A DNA stretch of 64,000 bases. Origin: Thalassospira alkalitolerans (GTDB lineage: Bacteria > Pseudomonadota > Alphaproteobacteria > Rhodospirillales > Thalassospiraceae). The stretch's first letter is position 1; each line of letters starts with the position of its first letter. The notes beneath the pieces were generated by a model, which had not been told where the DNA came from, searched no databases, and saw only the letters and a list, made by a program, of their open reading frames with translations. Of this stretch, positions 18,149-25,911 are shown one piece after another. Location: NCBI RefSeq assembly GCF_002115745.1, contig NZ_JFKB01000005.1, positions 248,001 through 312,000 of the forward strand, given 5' to 3'. Made by a program: the position numbers and the translations under genes.

Positions 18149-20269
18149 ATGGCACAAGAAGCGGAAAAGCAGAAACAGGATGTTTCCGACGGCGCTGATG
18201 ATCGTGACGCGGCAACTGCTGCGCCGTCAGCAGATGATGCCGACGAGGGGCAGGGCAAAGAAGGCCCGCCACCCGGTGGTGGTCGTCATGTCGAGATTGG
18301 CAATTTTCGTGTCTTTTCTGATCTGCCGCTTCCCGAATTTGATATGGGGAACTGCAAGGCCTATACCGCAGACAATCTGCGCCGCGATGATGGTGGTGCA
18401 TTTGCCCTTGTTGCTGATCCGGCCATTCCAACCCGTTATGATATGTTGCGCTTTTTGACGGGAATTCATCTTGGTGGCCAGATTGACCTTCTGGATTATG
18501 AAATTGCCCATTGGCCGCTTTTCGACCGCAAGACAATGGTGCTTTTCTATGCAAAGCCGGGGGGCGGGCGCGTTGTGGTGCCGGGCGAAAAGCAGCGCAA
18601 AATTGACGAACATGATTTTGCCAAGGTCGTTGTCGAGCCGCTGATGAGTGTCATGCAGGCGGTCGCCGACAAAAGCCTTACACATCGCAATATTCGTGCC
18701 GATAACCTGTTCTTTGCCGACCCGATGGGGGAAAAGGTTGTCCTCGGTGATTGCTGTTGTGCTCCGGCTGGCTTTAATCAACCGATTGTTTATGAAACGG
18801 CGTCGCGCATGACGGCCGATCCTGCGGGGCGTGGATTGGGATCGGTGCTGGACGATCTGTATGCGCTGGGGATGACGATTGCAGCACTTGGGGTTGGTCA
18901 TACCCCGCTTGAAAAGTTGAGCGAACAGGACATTATCGATTTGAAACTGGCCAAAGGATCATTTCAGGCGGTTGTTGCGCATGAAAAATTGCCTTTGATC
19001 CTGATAGAGCCCGTTCGGGGCCTTTTATGTGATGATCCCGACGAAAGATGGGGTTTTGCCGAGCTTAATGCCTGGATTGACGGGCGCCGGGCAAAGCCGG
19101 TGCAGTCCAATACCGAACGCCGTGCTGCCAGATCGCAAAATATTTCGGGTAAGGATTATTATACCGCGCGGGCCTTGGCACAGGGGATTTCCAAAAACTG
19201 GGTCAATTCACTTGCGCCGCTGCGTGATGGCTCGGTCGAGATTTGGCTGCGCCGTGGTCTTGCCGATAATGAACGTGCAAAGTATATGTCCGAAGCAATC
19301 CGGCAGATGCAGTGGGCCGGGGCGGATAAACGTGCGGCCGAAGACGTTTTGATTTCCAAGTCGATCATTATTCTCGACCCGACCGGTGCAATCCGCTTCA
19401 AGGGATTTGCCGCCATGGTCGATGGCCTTGGCAGTATGTTGTCTTATGATGTGCAACATGGTCGCGGGCCGCAACGTTTTGCCGATGTGGTTGTACGCGA
19501 TGTTCCGTCATTTTGGTTTGGGCAGCAGGGGGGATTTTCCCCGGATGTCCAAAAGCTGCAGCAAGTGTATAAAAACTTGCGCTATTATGTGAAGCAGCAA
19601 AGTGCCGGTTACGGTTATGAGCGTTGTCTGTATGCGATGGTACGCAATCAGCATTGCCTTAGCCCGATGATTGAACATGACTATATTGTCGATATCAGTC
19701 AGCTTCTTCCGGCTTTGGAAAAAGTTGCCGAACATATCAGTGATGATAGTTGGCCAGTCGACCGCCATATTGCAGCTTTTATTGCGTCCCGGCTTGAAGA
19801 TGATGTCGAAGCACAGCTTGTTGCATTGCAAAACCCGTCAGATGAAGTCGAATACAGCCGGGCCATCATCAGCATGCTGGCCCTTGTTCAATGGCGTCAT
19901 GGTCCCGATAACTTGCATCATCTGTCGCATTGGGTTGCGCGATTGATGGAACCGGCGGTCAAGGTGTTCCACAGTAAGGCCCGTCGTGAACGGGTCGAGG
20001 CTGAAATCCCGAAACTGGCCAAGCGCGGTAATCTGGTTGAACTTTACAATCTGATCAATGACGAGCAGGAACGCCGAAAAGACCAGACAGAATTCATTTC
20101 TGCGGTCGAAGAATATTCCGAAGCTGAAAGCGAAGTTTTTGATCTTGAATCATCGGGACCCGCGCGTCTTGAACTTGCGGAAAAAGTCGGTCAGCAGGCA
20201 GCGGCCTTTGCCTCGACCATGATTGCATTGCTGACGGTGTCAGCAATGTTTTTGATGCATATCTGGTAG
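18149..20269 (+). CDS. membrane-anchored protein-kinase-like protein, predicted pseudokinase
   Basis: 706 residues. The first 45 are acidic, low-complexity. Residues about 50-330 resemble a protein kinase fold. The catalytic-loop counterpart reads HRNIRADNLFF (179-189), so the HRD aspartate is Asn. The DFG counterpart reads GDCC (200-203). A helix-F-like DDLYALGMTIAAL follows. I see no clear Gly loop or VAIK lysine. A second, mainly helical region of about 350 residues has no recognised family, and a single membrane helix near the C-terminus (685-703) anchors it with the bulk in the cytoplasm. It is 10 bp upstream of a small membrane protein gene. Likely a scaffold or sensor rather than an active kinase. 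Confidence 0.7.
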   Translation: MAQEAEKQKQDVSDGADDRDAATAAPSADDADEGQGKEGPPPGGGRHVEIGNFRVFSDLPLPEFDMGNCKAYTADNLRRDDGGAFALVADPAIPTRYDMLRFLTGIHLGGQIDLLDYEIAHWPLFDRKTMVLFYAKPGGGRVVVPGEKQRKIDEHDFAKVVVEPLMSVMQAVADKSLTHRNIRADNLFFADPMGEKVVLGDCCCAPAGFNQPIVYETASRMTADPAGRGLGSVLDDLYALGMTIAALGVGHTPLEKLSEQDIIDLKLAKGSFQAVVAHEKLPLILIEPVRGLLCDDPDERWGFAELNAWIDGRRAKPVQSNTERRAARSQNISGKDYYTARALAQGISKNWVNSLAPLRDGSVEIWLRRGLADNERAKYMSEAIRQMQWAGADKRAAEDVLISKSIIILDPTGAIRFKGFAAMVDGLGSMLSYDVQHGRGPQRFADVVVRDVPSFWFGQQGGFSPDVQKLQQVYKNLRYYVKQQSAGYGYERCLYAMVRNQHCLSPMIEHDYIVDISQLLPALEKVAEHISDDSWPVDRHIAAFIASRLEDDVEAQLVALQNPSDEVEYSRAIISMLALVQWRHGPDNLHHLSHWVARLMEPAVKVFHSKARRERVEAEIPKLAKRGNLVELYNLINDEQERRKDQTEFISAVEEYSEAESEVFDLESSGPARLELAEKVGQQAAAFASTMIALLTVSAMFLMHIW

Positions 20270-20279
20270 GGGCAGGAAA

Positions 20280-20756
20280 ATGTCGAAACGATCTGGTGGA
20301 ACCAGAAAGAAAAGCGCATTTTCCGGTTTGTCGGTGGTGGTATCGGCCGTGCTTTTGTTCATGGTGGCATTGCCGACTTTCATCACGCTGACGGTTGGAT
20401 TGTTGCCATCGATGATGGCATTCATGTTTGACCGGACTCAGGGGCGCACGATGGCGCGGTGTATTTTCGGGCTGAATTTTTCGGGTGTTGCCCCCTATAT
20501 CCTGGAACTTTGGCAACAGGGCGAACAAACTGTTGGCGCAGCCACGCAACAAATTTTTCAACCGGTCGCGCTTTCAATCATGTATGGCGCGGCAGGTTTG
20601 GGATGGCTTTTGTTTTTGGCAATGCCGCCGATTGTTGCCAATGTTCTGAACCTCTCAGCGCAGCGCCGTGTTTCAGAATTGCGCAAATCCCAGCGTGATT
20701 TGATCAAAACCTGGGGCGATAGCCTGATCAAGGAAATCGACCGTTCCGGAAGCTAA
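20280..20756 (+). CDS. small multi-pass membrane protein, partner of the pseudokinase
   Basis: 158 residues. A basic N-terminus precedes hydrophobic helices at about 16-45 and 92-122, and a short cytoplasmic C-terminal tail is helical and charged (QRRVSELRKSQRDLIKTWGDSLIKEIDRS). No catalytic motif is recognised. It starts ten bases after the pseudokinase stop with GGGGCAGGAAA as ribosome-binding site, so the two are one unit and probably one membrane complex. Function unknown. Confidence 0.7.
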   Translation: MSKRSGGTRKKSAFSGLSVVVSAVLLFMVALPTFITLTVGLLPSMMAFMFDRTQGRTMARCIFGLNFSGVAPYILELWQQGEQTVGAATQQIFQPVALSIMYGAAGLGWLLFLAMPPIVANVLNLSAQRRVSELRKSQRDLIKTWGDSLIKEIDRSGS

Positions 20757-20787
20757 TCACCTTTGGCGGGGCTTCCCGGTTCAGGCA

Positions 20788-20819
20788 TAAAAAAAGACGG
20801 CGGACAATTTGTCCGCCGC
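20788..20819 (-). terminator. rho-independent terminator of rpoH
   Basis: GGCGGACAATTTGTCCGCC (20799-20817) is a hairpin; on the minus strand it is followed by seven T residues (20789-20795). It lies between the converging pseudokinase unit and rpoH. Confidence 0.85.
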
Positions 20820-20854
20820 AGTTCGTTCATTGAAGGAAGTAAGTTGGGGGGGAA

Positions 20855-21721
20855 TTACATTGGCAAATCGGTATGAATTGATTTGCGAACTTTTTCAAAG
20901 GCACGAACTTCGATCTGGCGAATACGCTCTCGCGAAATTCCATAAGCCACGCTGAGGTTCTCAAGCGTTACAGGTGAATCAAGCAAGCGGCGCTGTGTCA
21001 GAATGTCGCGTTCACGTGCATTAAGATGCGACATCGCGCTTTTCAGCATATTCATGCGCATAAGGAATTCCTCGCGCTTGCCATAAGTGACTTCCTGATC
21101 TTCGTCTTCGCTTTCGATCCAGTCGAGCCATTCTCCGTCGCCGTCAATCCGCACTGGTGCGTTTAACGAATGATCCGGTCCCGCCAAGCGGCGATTCATC
21201 ATGACCACGTCGTCTTCGGAAACTTTGAGCTTGGTTGCAATAATCTCAACCTGTTCTGGCTGCAAGTCGCCTTCATCAATCGCCTGCATCTGGCTTTTGA
21301 GTTTGCGAAGATTAAAGAACAATTTCTTCTGGGAGGCAGTCGTACCCATTTTCACCAAAGACCATGAATGCAAGATGTATTCCTGGATCGCAGCGCGGAT
21401 CCACCACATTGCATAGGTCGCAAGGCGAAAGCCCTTGTCCGGATCAAAACGTTTGACCGATTGAAGCAAGCCGACATTGCCCTCAGAGATCAATTCGTTG
21501 ATCGGCAATCCATAGCCGCGATAGCTCATGGCGATTTTTGCAACAAGCCGCAAATGGCTGGTGATCATCTTTTCTGCGGCAGAAGCATCGTCATTGTCGC
21601 GGTAAGAGTACGCAAACGTCGTTTCCTGTACAGGCGTAAGCATGGGGTAACGGCGAATACGCTGCAAATAGACTGTCAAGCCATCCTTGGAGATGGTTGG
21701 AATTGCATTTCCCTGTTTCAT
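20855..21721 (-). CDS. rpoH: heat-shock sigma factor, sigma-32
   Basis: 288 residues. Region 2 (LVAKIAMSYRGYGLPINELISEGNVGLLQSV and FRLATYAMWWIRAAIQEYI) and region 4 (LENLSVAYGISRERIRQIEVRAFEKVRK) are clear. The RpoH box QKKLFFNLRK, which separates sigma-32 from other group 3 factors, is present. It directs RNA polymerase to heat-shock promoters. GGAGG lies five bases before the ATG. Alphaproteobacteria often carry two rpoH copies; whether a second exists cannot be seen here. Confidence 0.95.
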   Translation of the reverse strand: MKQGNAIPTISKDGLTVYLQRIRRYPMLTPVQETTFAYSYRDNDDASAAEKMITSHLRLVAKIAMSYRGYGLPINELISEGNVGLLQSVKRFDPDKGFRLATYAMWWIRAAIQEYILHSWSLVKMGTTASQKKLFFNLRKLKSQMQAIDEGDLQPEQVEIIATKLKVSEDDVVMMNRRLAGPDHSLNAPVRIDGDGEWLDWIESEDEDQEVTYGKREEFLMRMNMLKSAMSHLNARERDILTQRRLLDSPVTLENLSVAYGISRERIRQIEVRAFEKVRKSIHTDLPM

Positions 21722-21778
21722 TGAAGCCTCCCGTTACGCTTCGTAATGGTGCGGTTTAGTCTTGTGCACCTATCGAAG

Positions 21779-21806
21779 GGTATACGGGAGTATTAGATGA
21801 CGTCAA
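21779..21806 (-). promoter_or_regulatory. candidate rpoH promoter
   Basis: Read on the minus strand: TTGACG (21806-21801), a 16-base spacer, TATACC (21784-21779). It starts a leader of about 50 bases before the rpoH ATG. Confidence 0.45.
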
Positions 21807-21831
21807 TAATTTTTTGACCATATCGTCTAGG

Positions 21832-22833
21832 TCAAGCTATACCGATGGGTAGGTCAAGGCAGGTTATGACCTGCTGTAGGTCGAGGGGAATTGGGGCTTT
21901 GGTCAGGACGTAGTCGCCTGTTTTTGGGTGCAAAAACCCCAGTGTTCTGGCATGTAGTGCCTGTTTTTCAAACCCATTCAGAATATCGTGCACCTGCGGG
22001 TTGAATTTTGATGTGAGACGATTGCCTCCGTAGACCGGATCACAAACAAGTGAGTGCCCAATATGGGTCATATGTACCCGAATTTGGTGTGTTCTACCGG
22101 TTGCCAGGCGGCACTCAATCAACGATGCCAACGAGTCGTCGCGTCTTGCCAAAACCTTGTAATGTGTTAGTGCCGGTTTTCCGCCATTTCGCAGCACTGC
22201 CATCTTCTTGCGGCTGCGCGGGCTGCGGCCAATGTTGCCTTCGATATTGCCTTCGCATTGGCGTGGGACGCCCCAAACAACCGCGATATAGGCGCGTTCG
22301 ATATTTTCCTTATCTTCGGAAAACAGTGTTGAAAGTGCACGATGTGTCGCATCATTCTTGGCAACAACCATTGCGCCGCTGGTGTCTTTGTCCAGTCGAT
22401 GCACGATCCCGGGGCGTTTTACGCCACCAATCCCCGAAAGGCTGTCACCGCAATGTGCCAGCAAGGCATTGACCAATGTGCCGCTTTGATTGCCTGCAGC
22501 CGGATGAACGACCATACCCGCCGCTTTGTTGATCACCAGAAGGTCGTCGTCTTCATAAAGAATATCGAGTGCAATTTCTTCGGCGATCGGGTCTGCCGGG
22601 ACCGCAGGCGGAATTGCCAATGTAAAGCGATCACCTGTCTTGACCTTGTGCGACATTTTGGTGATTTGGGTGCCATTCAACATCAAATGCCCGTCTTCGA
22701 TCAGGTTTTTGATGCGTGATCGCGACTGTTCAGGCCAGGCGTTTGCCAGAATCTTGTCGAGCCGCGCCCCCCCATCCTCGCGGGTTGCGATATATTTAAG
22801 ATGGTCCGGGTTGGTCCCGCTATGCATATTCAT
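21832..22833 (-). CDS. RluA/RluD-family 23S rRNA pseudouridine synthase
   Basis: 333 residues. An N-terminal S4 RNA-binding domain (ARLDKILANAWPEQSRSRIKNLIEDGHLMLNG) is followed by the catalytic domain with the aspartate in GIVHRLDKDTSGAMVVAK and the RTHQIRVHMTHIGHSLVCDPVYGG motif. It isomerises specific uridines in 23S rRNA (RluD sites are most likely). No strong ribosome-binding site is seen at ATG 22833; an ATG two codons later is possible. It lies just upstream of rpoH in the same direction. Confidence 0.92.
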   Translation of the reverse strand: MNMHSGTNPDHLKYIATREDGGARLDKILANAWPEQSRSRIKNLIEDGHLMLNGTQITKMSHKVKTGDRFTLAIPPAVPADPIAEEIALDILYEDDDLLVINKAAGMVVHPAAGNQSGTLVNALLAHCGDSLSGIGGVKRPGIVHRLDKDTSGAMVVAKNDATHRALSTLFSEDKENIERAYIAVVWGVPRQCEGNIEGNIGRSPRSRKKMAVLRNGGKPALTHYKVLARRDDSLASLIECRLATGRTHQIRVHMTHIGHSLVCDPVYGGNRLTSKFNPQVHDILNGFEKQALHARTLGFLHPKTGDYVLTKAPIPLDLQQVITCLDLPIGIA

Positions 22834-23051
22834 GTCTGCTATTGTTATCTGCTGTTATACGCTTTGGATCGGGCGATGCGTGTTGTCTGGCGGTTTTAAT
22901 CGCTTGCCAGTGAAATGCAAACACGCTTTGCGAACTTGCAATTGTACGCTCTTGTCGCTATGGCCTTCAATGCTACCTTATCGGGCTTGCTAACCGCGAT
23001 AGCGTGGCGCAAGACGGGGCTTTTGATCAACCCAGTTCAATTGGAAATGTA

Positions 23052-23417
23052 ATGCGCGCTATCAAGATTTTGGTTGCTTTCATGGGGGTGCTGATCATCG
23101 CAGGCGTCGCACTTGTGGGGTATGGTGTCTCGCGTCAGGATAATGCGGTGATTGTGTCAGATGACGCAAAGTTGTCGGCCCCAATTGCCGGGCTGGCTGA
23201 ACTACAGGCGACGCGTGCCATGACGGTGGGGGACCAGCTTGCCCCGTTTGGCACAATCGATGTGAAATTGGCGCCAGGTGAAACGCTGGTTGATTTTGCC
23301 CGTAACGGGGCAGAGGCCACATTGCGTCTTGAAGGGCGGCACGGCAGCCGTCTGGTGATTGTGTCCTTGCGCGACGGTTCTGTTCTTGGCCAGATCCGGA
23401 TGGTGGATCCCCAATAA
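23052..23417 (+). CDS. small membrane-anchored protein, unknown function
   Basis: About 121 residues from ATG 23052, which has GGAAA six bases upstream; GTG 23004 is an alternative. One membrane helix near the N-terminus (ILVAFMGVLIIAGVALVGYGV) is followed by about 90 residues, probably periplasmic and beta-rich (LVIVSLRDGSVLGQIRMVDPQ). Similar small proteins occur beside RluA-type synthase and JAMM genes in alphaproteobacteria (possibly DUF6476, from memory). It is 26 bp upstream of the JAMM gene. Confidence 0.65.
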   Translation: MRAIKILVAFMGVLIIAGVALVGYGVSRQDNAVIVSDDAKLSAPIAGLAELQATRAMTVGDQLAPFGTIDVKLAPGETLVDFARNGAEATLRLEGRHGSRLVIVSLRDGSVLGQIRMVDPQ

Positions 23418-23443
23418 TACCTGTTTGATGTAACGGTGGTCAG

Positions 23444-23896
23444 ATGAACCAAGCCGGGCATGTCATAAAATTTCCAGCCGACATACTGATCGCCATCGCC
23501 GATCAGGCCGCAACGACATGGCCCGAGGAATGTTGCGGCCTTTTGATCGCCGATGCCGGGAGCCCGGATGTGATTTGCCGGTTTGTCGGTTCTGATAATG
23601 TCGCCGCAGACCGACAAAAGACCTTTGAAATTGATCCGCATGTCCTGATTGCGACCCATCGTTCGGTACGTGCCACGGGCGAGGCCATTGTCGGATGTTT
23701 TCATTCCCATCCCAATGGGGATTGCAGCCCGTCGAAAACTGATCTGTCACGTGCCGAAGAAGCCGGTTTTCTGTGGCTGATTGTGGCAACAGGTGAGCGT
23801 GGTGTTATTGATTATGCGATGTATCGGCGGATGCCAACGGCCTTAACCGACACAGGTGTGCGCCATTTTCAATCATGCACGATTGTTAAAACCTGA
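23444..23896 (+). CDS. JAMM/MPN+ metalloprotease (Mov34/PAD-1 family)
   Basis: 150 residues. The JAMM zinc site is intact: the glutamate in PEECCGLLI, then HSHPNGDCSPSKTD (HxHP with the SxxD aspartate). Bacterial members remove small ubiquitin-like or sulfur-carrier proteins or cleave isopeptide-type bonds; the target here is unknown. The gene ends one base before the end of the converging glycosyltransferase gene. Zinc-site reading is secure, substrate not. Confidence 0.88.
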   Translation: MNQAGHVIKFPADILIAIADQAATTWPEECCGLLIADAGSPDVICRFVGSDNVAADRQKTFEIDPHVLIATHRSVRATGEAIVGCFHSHPNGDCSPSKTDLSRAEEAGFLWLIVATGERGVIDYAMYRRMPTALTDTGVRHFQSCTIVKT

Positions 23897-25090
23897 TCAG
23901 CGTTTTGCCAGTCGTTCGATCAGGCCGGTTTGCCTTTCCAGACAGTGTTGAAGCGCAAAGTTCTGTGTGATCGTTCGGCGCGCTATTTGACGCATTGCGC
24001 GCAATTTTTCTGGTTGTGCGATGGTTTCGGCCATCAGCTTGGCAAGCTGATCCTCATCCCGGAAACCGCATAAAAGGCCGTTTTTACCATGGCGAATGAC
24101 GTCCCGGCACGGGCCGGTGTCAGATGCAATCAGGGGGGCACCACATGCCATTGCTTCAAGAACCGACCATGACAGGACGAACGGATATGTCAGATAGACA
24201 TGTGCGGCACTGATTTGAAACAGCCGGATCAGTTGGTCATGCGGAATTTGCCCCAGGAATGTGATGCGGGCCGGGTTCATGCCGGTTTCGGTCATCATGG
24301 CATCACGCCATTTTTGTCCGTCGCTGCGCGGTATGCCGTAACTGACACCATCCCCGCCCGCGACCACAAAGGTCACATGCGGGTTTTGGCGTGAAAGTTT
24401 GGCGGCTGCGCGCATGAATTGGGGAAAGCCGCGATAGGGTTCCAGATCACGTGCGACATAGGTGATAACCGGGTCGCCCTGTCGCAGGACACGGCCATCC
24501 GGCAATGTTAGTTTTGCCTTGTCATCGGGGCGACAGCGATGGATATCGATCCCGTCATGGCAAACGCCGATCTTGTTGCGAAAACATTCCGGAAAGGCCG
24601 ATTTTTGCCATGATGTGGGGCTGATGCCAGCATCAATGGTTTCCAGTGTTGAGATTTGTGCACTGTTGCGCAGACGAAGCTGGGTGCGTTTGGCAAGGGT
24701 AATGGTTTCGCCCGGGTCGAAACCGACGTCGCGTCCCTCGGCGTGATAGAAATGCTCGCAATAGCCAACCAAGGGCGTGTTGCGCACAACATCGCGGGCA
24801 AATAGCATGCTGCCCCATCCGATATGTCCGTAAATGATATCAGGTGGGCCTTCCTGTGTGACCAGCGCGTCAAGCGTAGTTGCGGCTTGCATGCCGATCT
24901 GTTGGTGATACTGCGGAAACGGGATGGCGGGTGGGGGCGGTGTTACCCGCTGGCGCAGGATGCGAATGCCCGGAAGCTGTACGTTCATGGCTTCGCACAG
25001 AAAGGACACCTGCCATCCGGCATTCGCCAGATGGCAGGCAAGGTGAACGAACTGTCCCGGCCCATGACGATGGACAAAGACAATTCTCAT
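23897..25090 (-). CDS. GT4-family glycosyltransferase
   Basis: 397 residues with a GT-B fold. The C-terminal sugar-nucleotide half reads VITYVARDLEPYRGFPQFMRAA, then ARITFLGQIPHDQLIRLF, then the EX7E-type motif VLSWSVLEAMACGAPLIASDTGPCRDVI. It transfers a sugar from an activated donor, probably in polysaccharide or glycolipid synthesis. The ATG overlaps the MarR regulator stop by four bases, so the two are co-translated. Donor and acceptor cannot be predicted. Confidence 0.85.
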   Translation of the reverse strand: MRIVFVHRHGPGQFVHLACHLANAGWQVSFLCEAMNVQLPGIRILRQRVTPPPPAIPFPQYHQQIGMQAATTLDALVTQEGPPDIIYGHIGWGSMLFARDVVRNTPLVGYCEHFYHAEGRDVGFDPGETITLAKRTQLRLRNSAQISTLETIDAGISPTSWQKSAFPECFRNKIGVCHDGIDIHRCRPDDKAKLTLPDGRVLRQGDPVITYVARDLEPYRGFPQFMRAAAKLSRQNPHVTFVVAGGDGVSYGIPRSDGQKWRDAMMTETGMNPARITFLGQIPHDQLIRLFQISAAHVYLTYPFVLSWSVLEAMACGAPLIASDTGPCRDVIRHGKNGLLCGFRDEDQLAKLMAETIAQPEKLRAMRQIARRTITQNFALQHCLERQTGLIERLAKR

Positions 25091-25587
25091 CGGCGACTGC
25101 GCATCTCGTGTGTCATCACGGTACTCGTGACCGGGACGCCGCCATAGCGAAGTGTCTGTGTCCAGAATTCCTCGAGCCGCCGTAATGTACGAAGGGCGGT
25201 TTCCATTTCCTGCTGATCCTGAAGATCATTGGTTAGCGCATTGTGGTATTCCTCGTGGAACTCATGCAGGGCCTCGCAAAGTTCGTGGCCCTTGCGTGTC
25301 AGCTTTAATCTTGCCGACCGTCGATCCCGGGCCATGACATGTCGTTCGACATAGCCCGATTCAGTCAGTTGTTTAAGATTATAGGATGCGTTCGATCCCA
25401 TATAGTGGCCGCGATCCAGAAGATCACGTACCGAAAGTTCATCGTCGCCGATGGTGAACAGCAACGCGACTTGTGCGGGGCTGATGTCATCTTTGCCGAG
25501 TCGAATTAGATCCACACGAAGTAGATCTGCAAACCGCCGATAAATGCGTTCGACGGTGTTTGCAAGTTCAAGATGAGTGACGGTCAT
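25087..25587 (-). CDS. MarR-family winged-helix regulator
   Basis: 166 residues from ATG 25587; a TTG at 25614 would add nine. The winged helix-turn-helix is DDELSVRDLLDRGHYMGSNASYNLKQLTESGYVERHVMARDRRSARLKLTRKG. The tyrosine- and asparagine-containing recognition helix resembles the LdtR-type group of alphaproteobacteria, which act on envelope genes; that assignment is from memory. It is coupled to a glycosyltransferase gene and diverges from the type I secretion operon across a 324-bp AT-rich region with a large inverted repeat, so it may control both. Confidence 0.82.
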   Translation of the reverse strand: MTVTHLELANTVERIYRRFADLLRVDLIRLGKDDISPAQVALLFTIGDDELSVRDLLDRGHYMGSNASYNLKQLTESGYVERHVMARDRRSARLKLTRKGHELCEALHEFHEEYHNALTNDLQDQQEMETALRTLRRLEEFWTQTLRYGGVPVTSTVMTHEMRSRR

Positions 25588-25911
25588 GTTGTTCGATCCG
25601 TTATCTGTTCCCAAGCGATAGTTGATGCTGCGATGTTAAACGCAGCAGTTCTTTCGTGTGGGGAAGATAACAGGACGTTGCTCTTGAACGATTTTTCCAC
25701 ACGTCCAATTCTTCCCTCAGTTTGCTCGTAATTTCGAAGTAATTTAAAAGTATTTTTATTTTCAAATTACTTCGAATTATTTTGTTTTTACATTGTTAGA
25801 TCATAAACATGAGATCGACATATTTGATTTTATTGTAGACCATCATGATTCTGCAACTATGTGATTAGATTGCGGAAAAACTATGACTTTTGGCTGATTG
25901 GATGAATTTCA
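25588..25911. other. AT-rich divergent control region between the MarR and type I secretion genes
   Basis: No plausible gene. The segment 25725-25830 is far richer in A and T than its surroundings. It contains a perfect 13-bp inverted repeat (25733-25745 and 25764-25776) and is the likely site of promoters for both the regulator and the secretion operon. No unambiguous -35/-10 pair was picked. Confidence 0.6.
25733..25776. repeat. 13-bp perfect inverted repeat, candidate operator
   Basis: TTCGAAGTAATTT (25733-25745) and AAATTACTTCGAA (25764-25776) with an 18-base AT-rich spacer. Arms are about three helical turns apart centre to centre, suiting two bound dimers. There is no following U-tract, so a terminator is unlikely. 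Confidence 0.6.
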
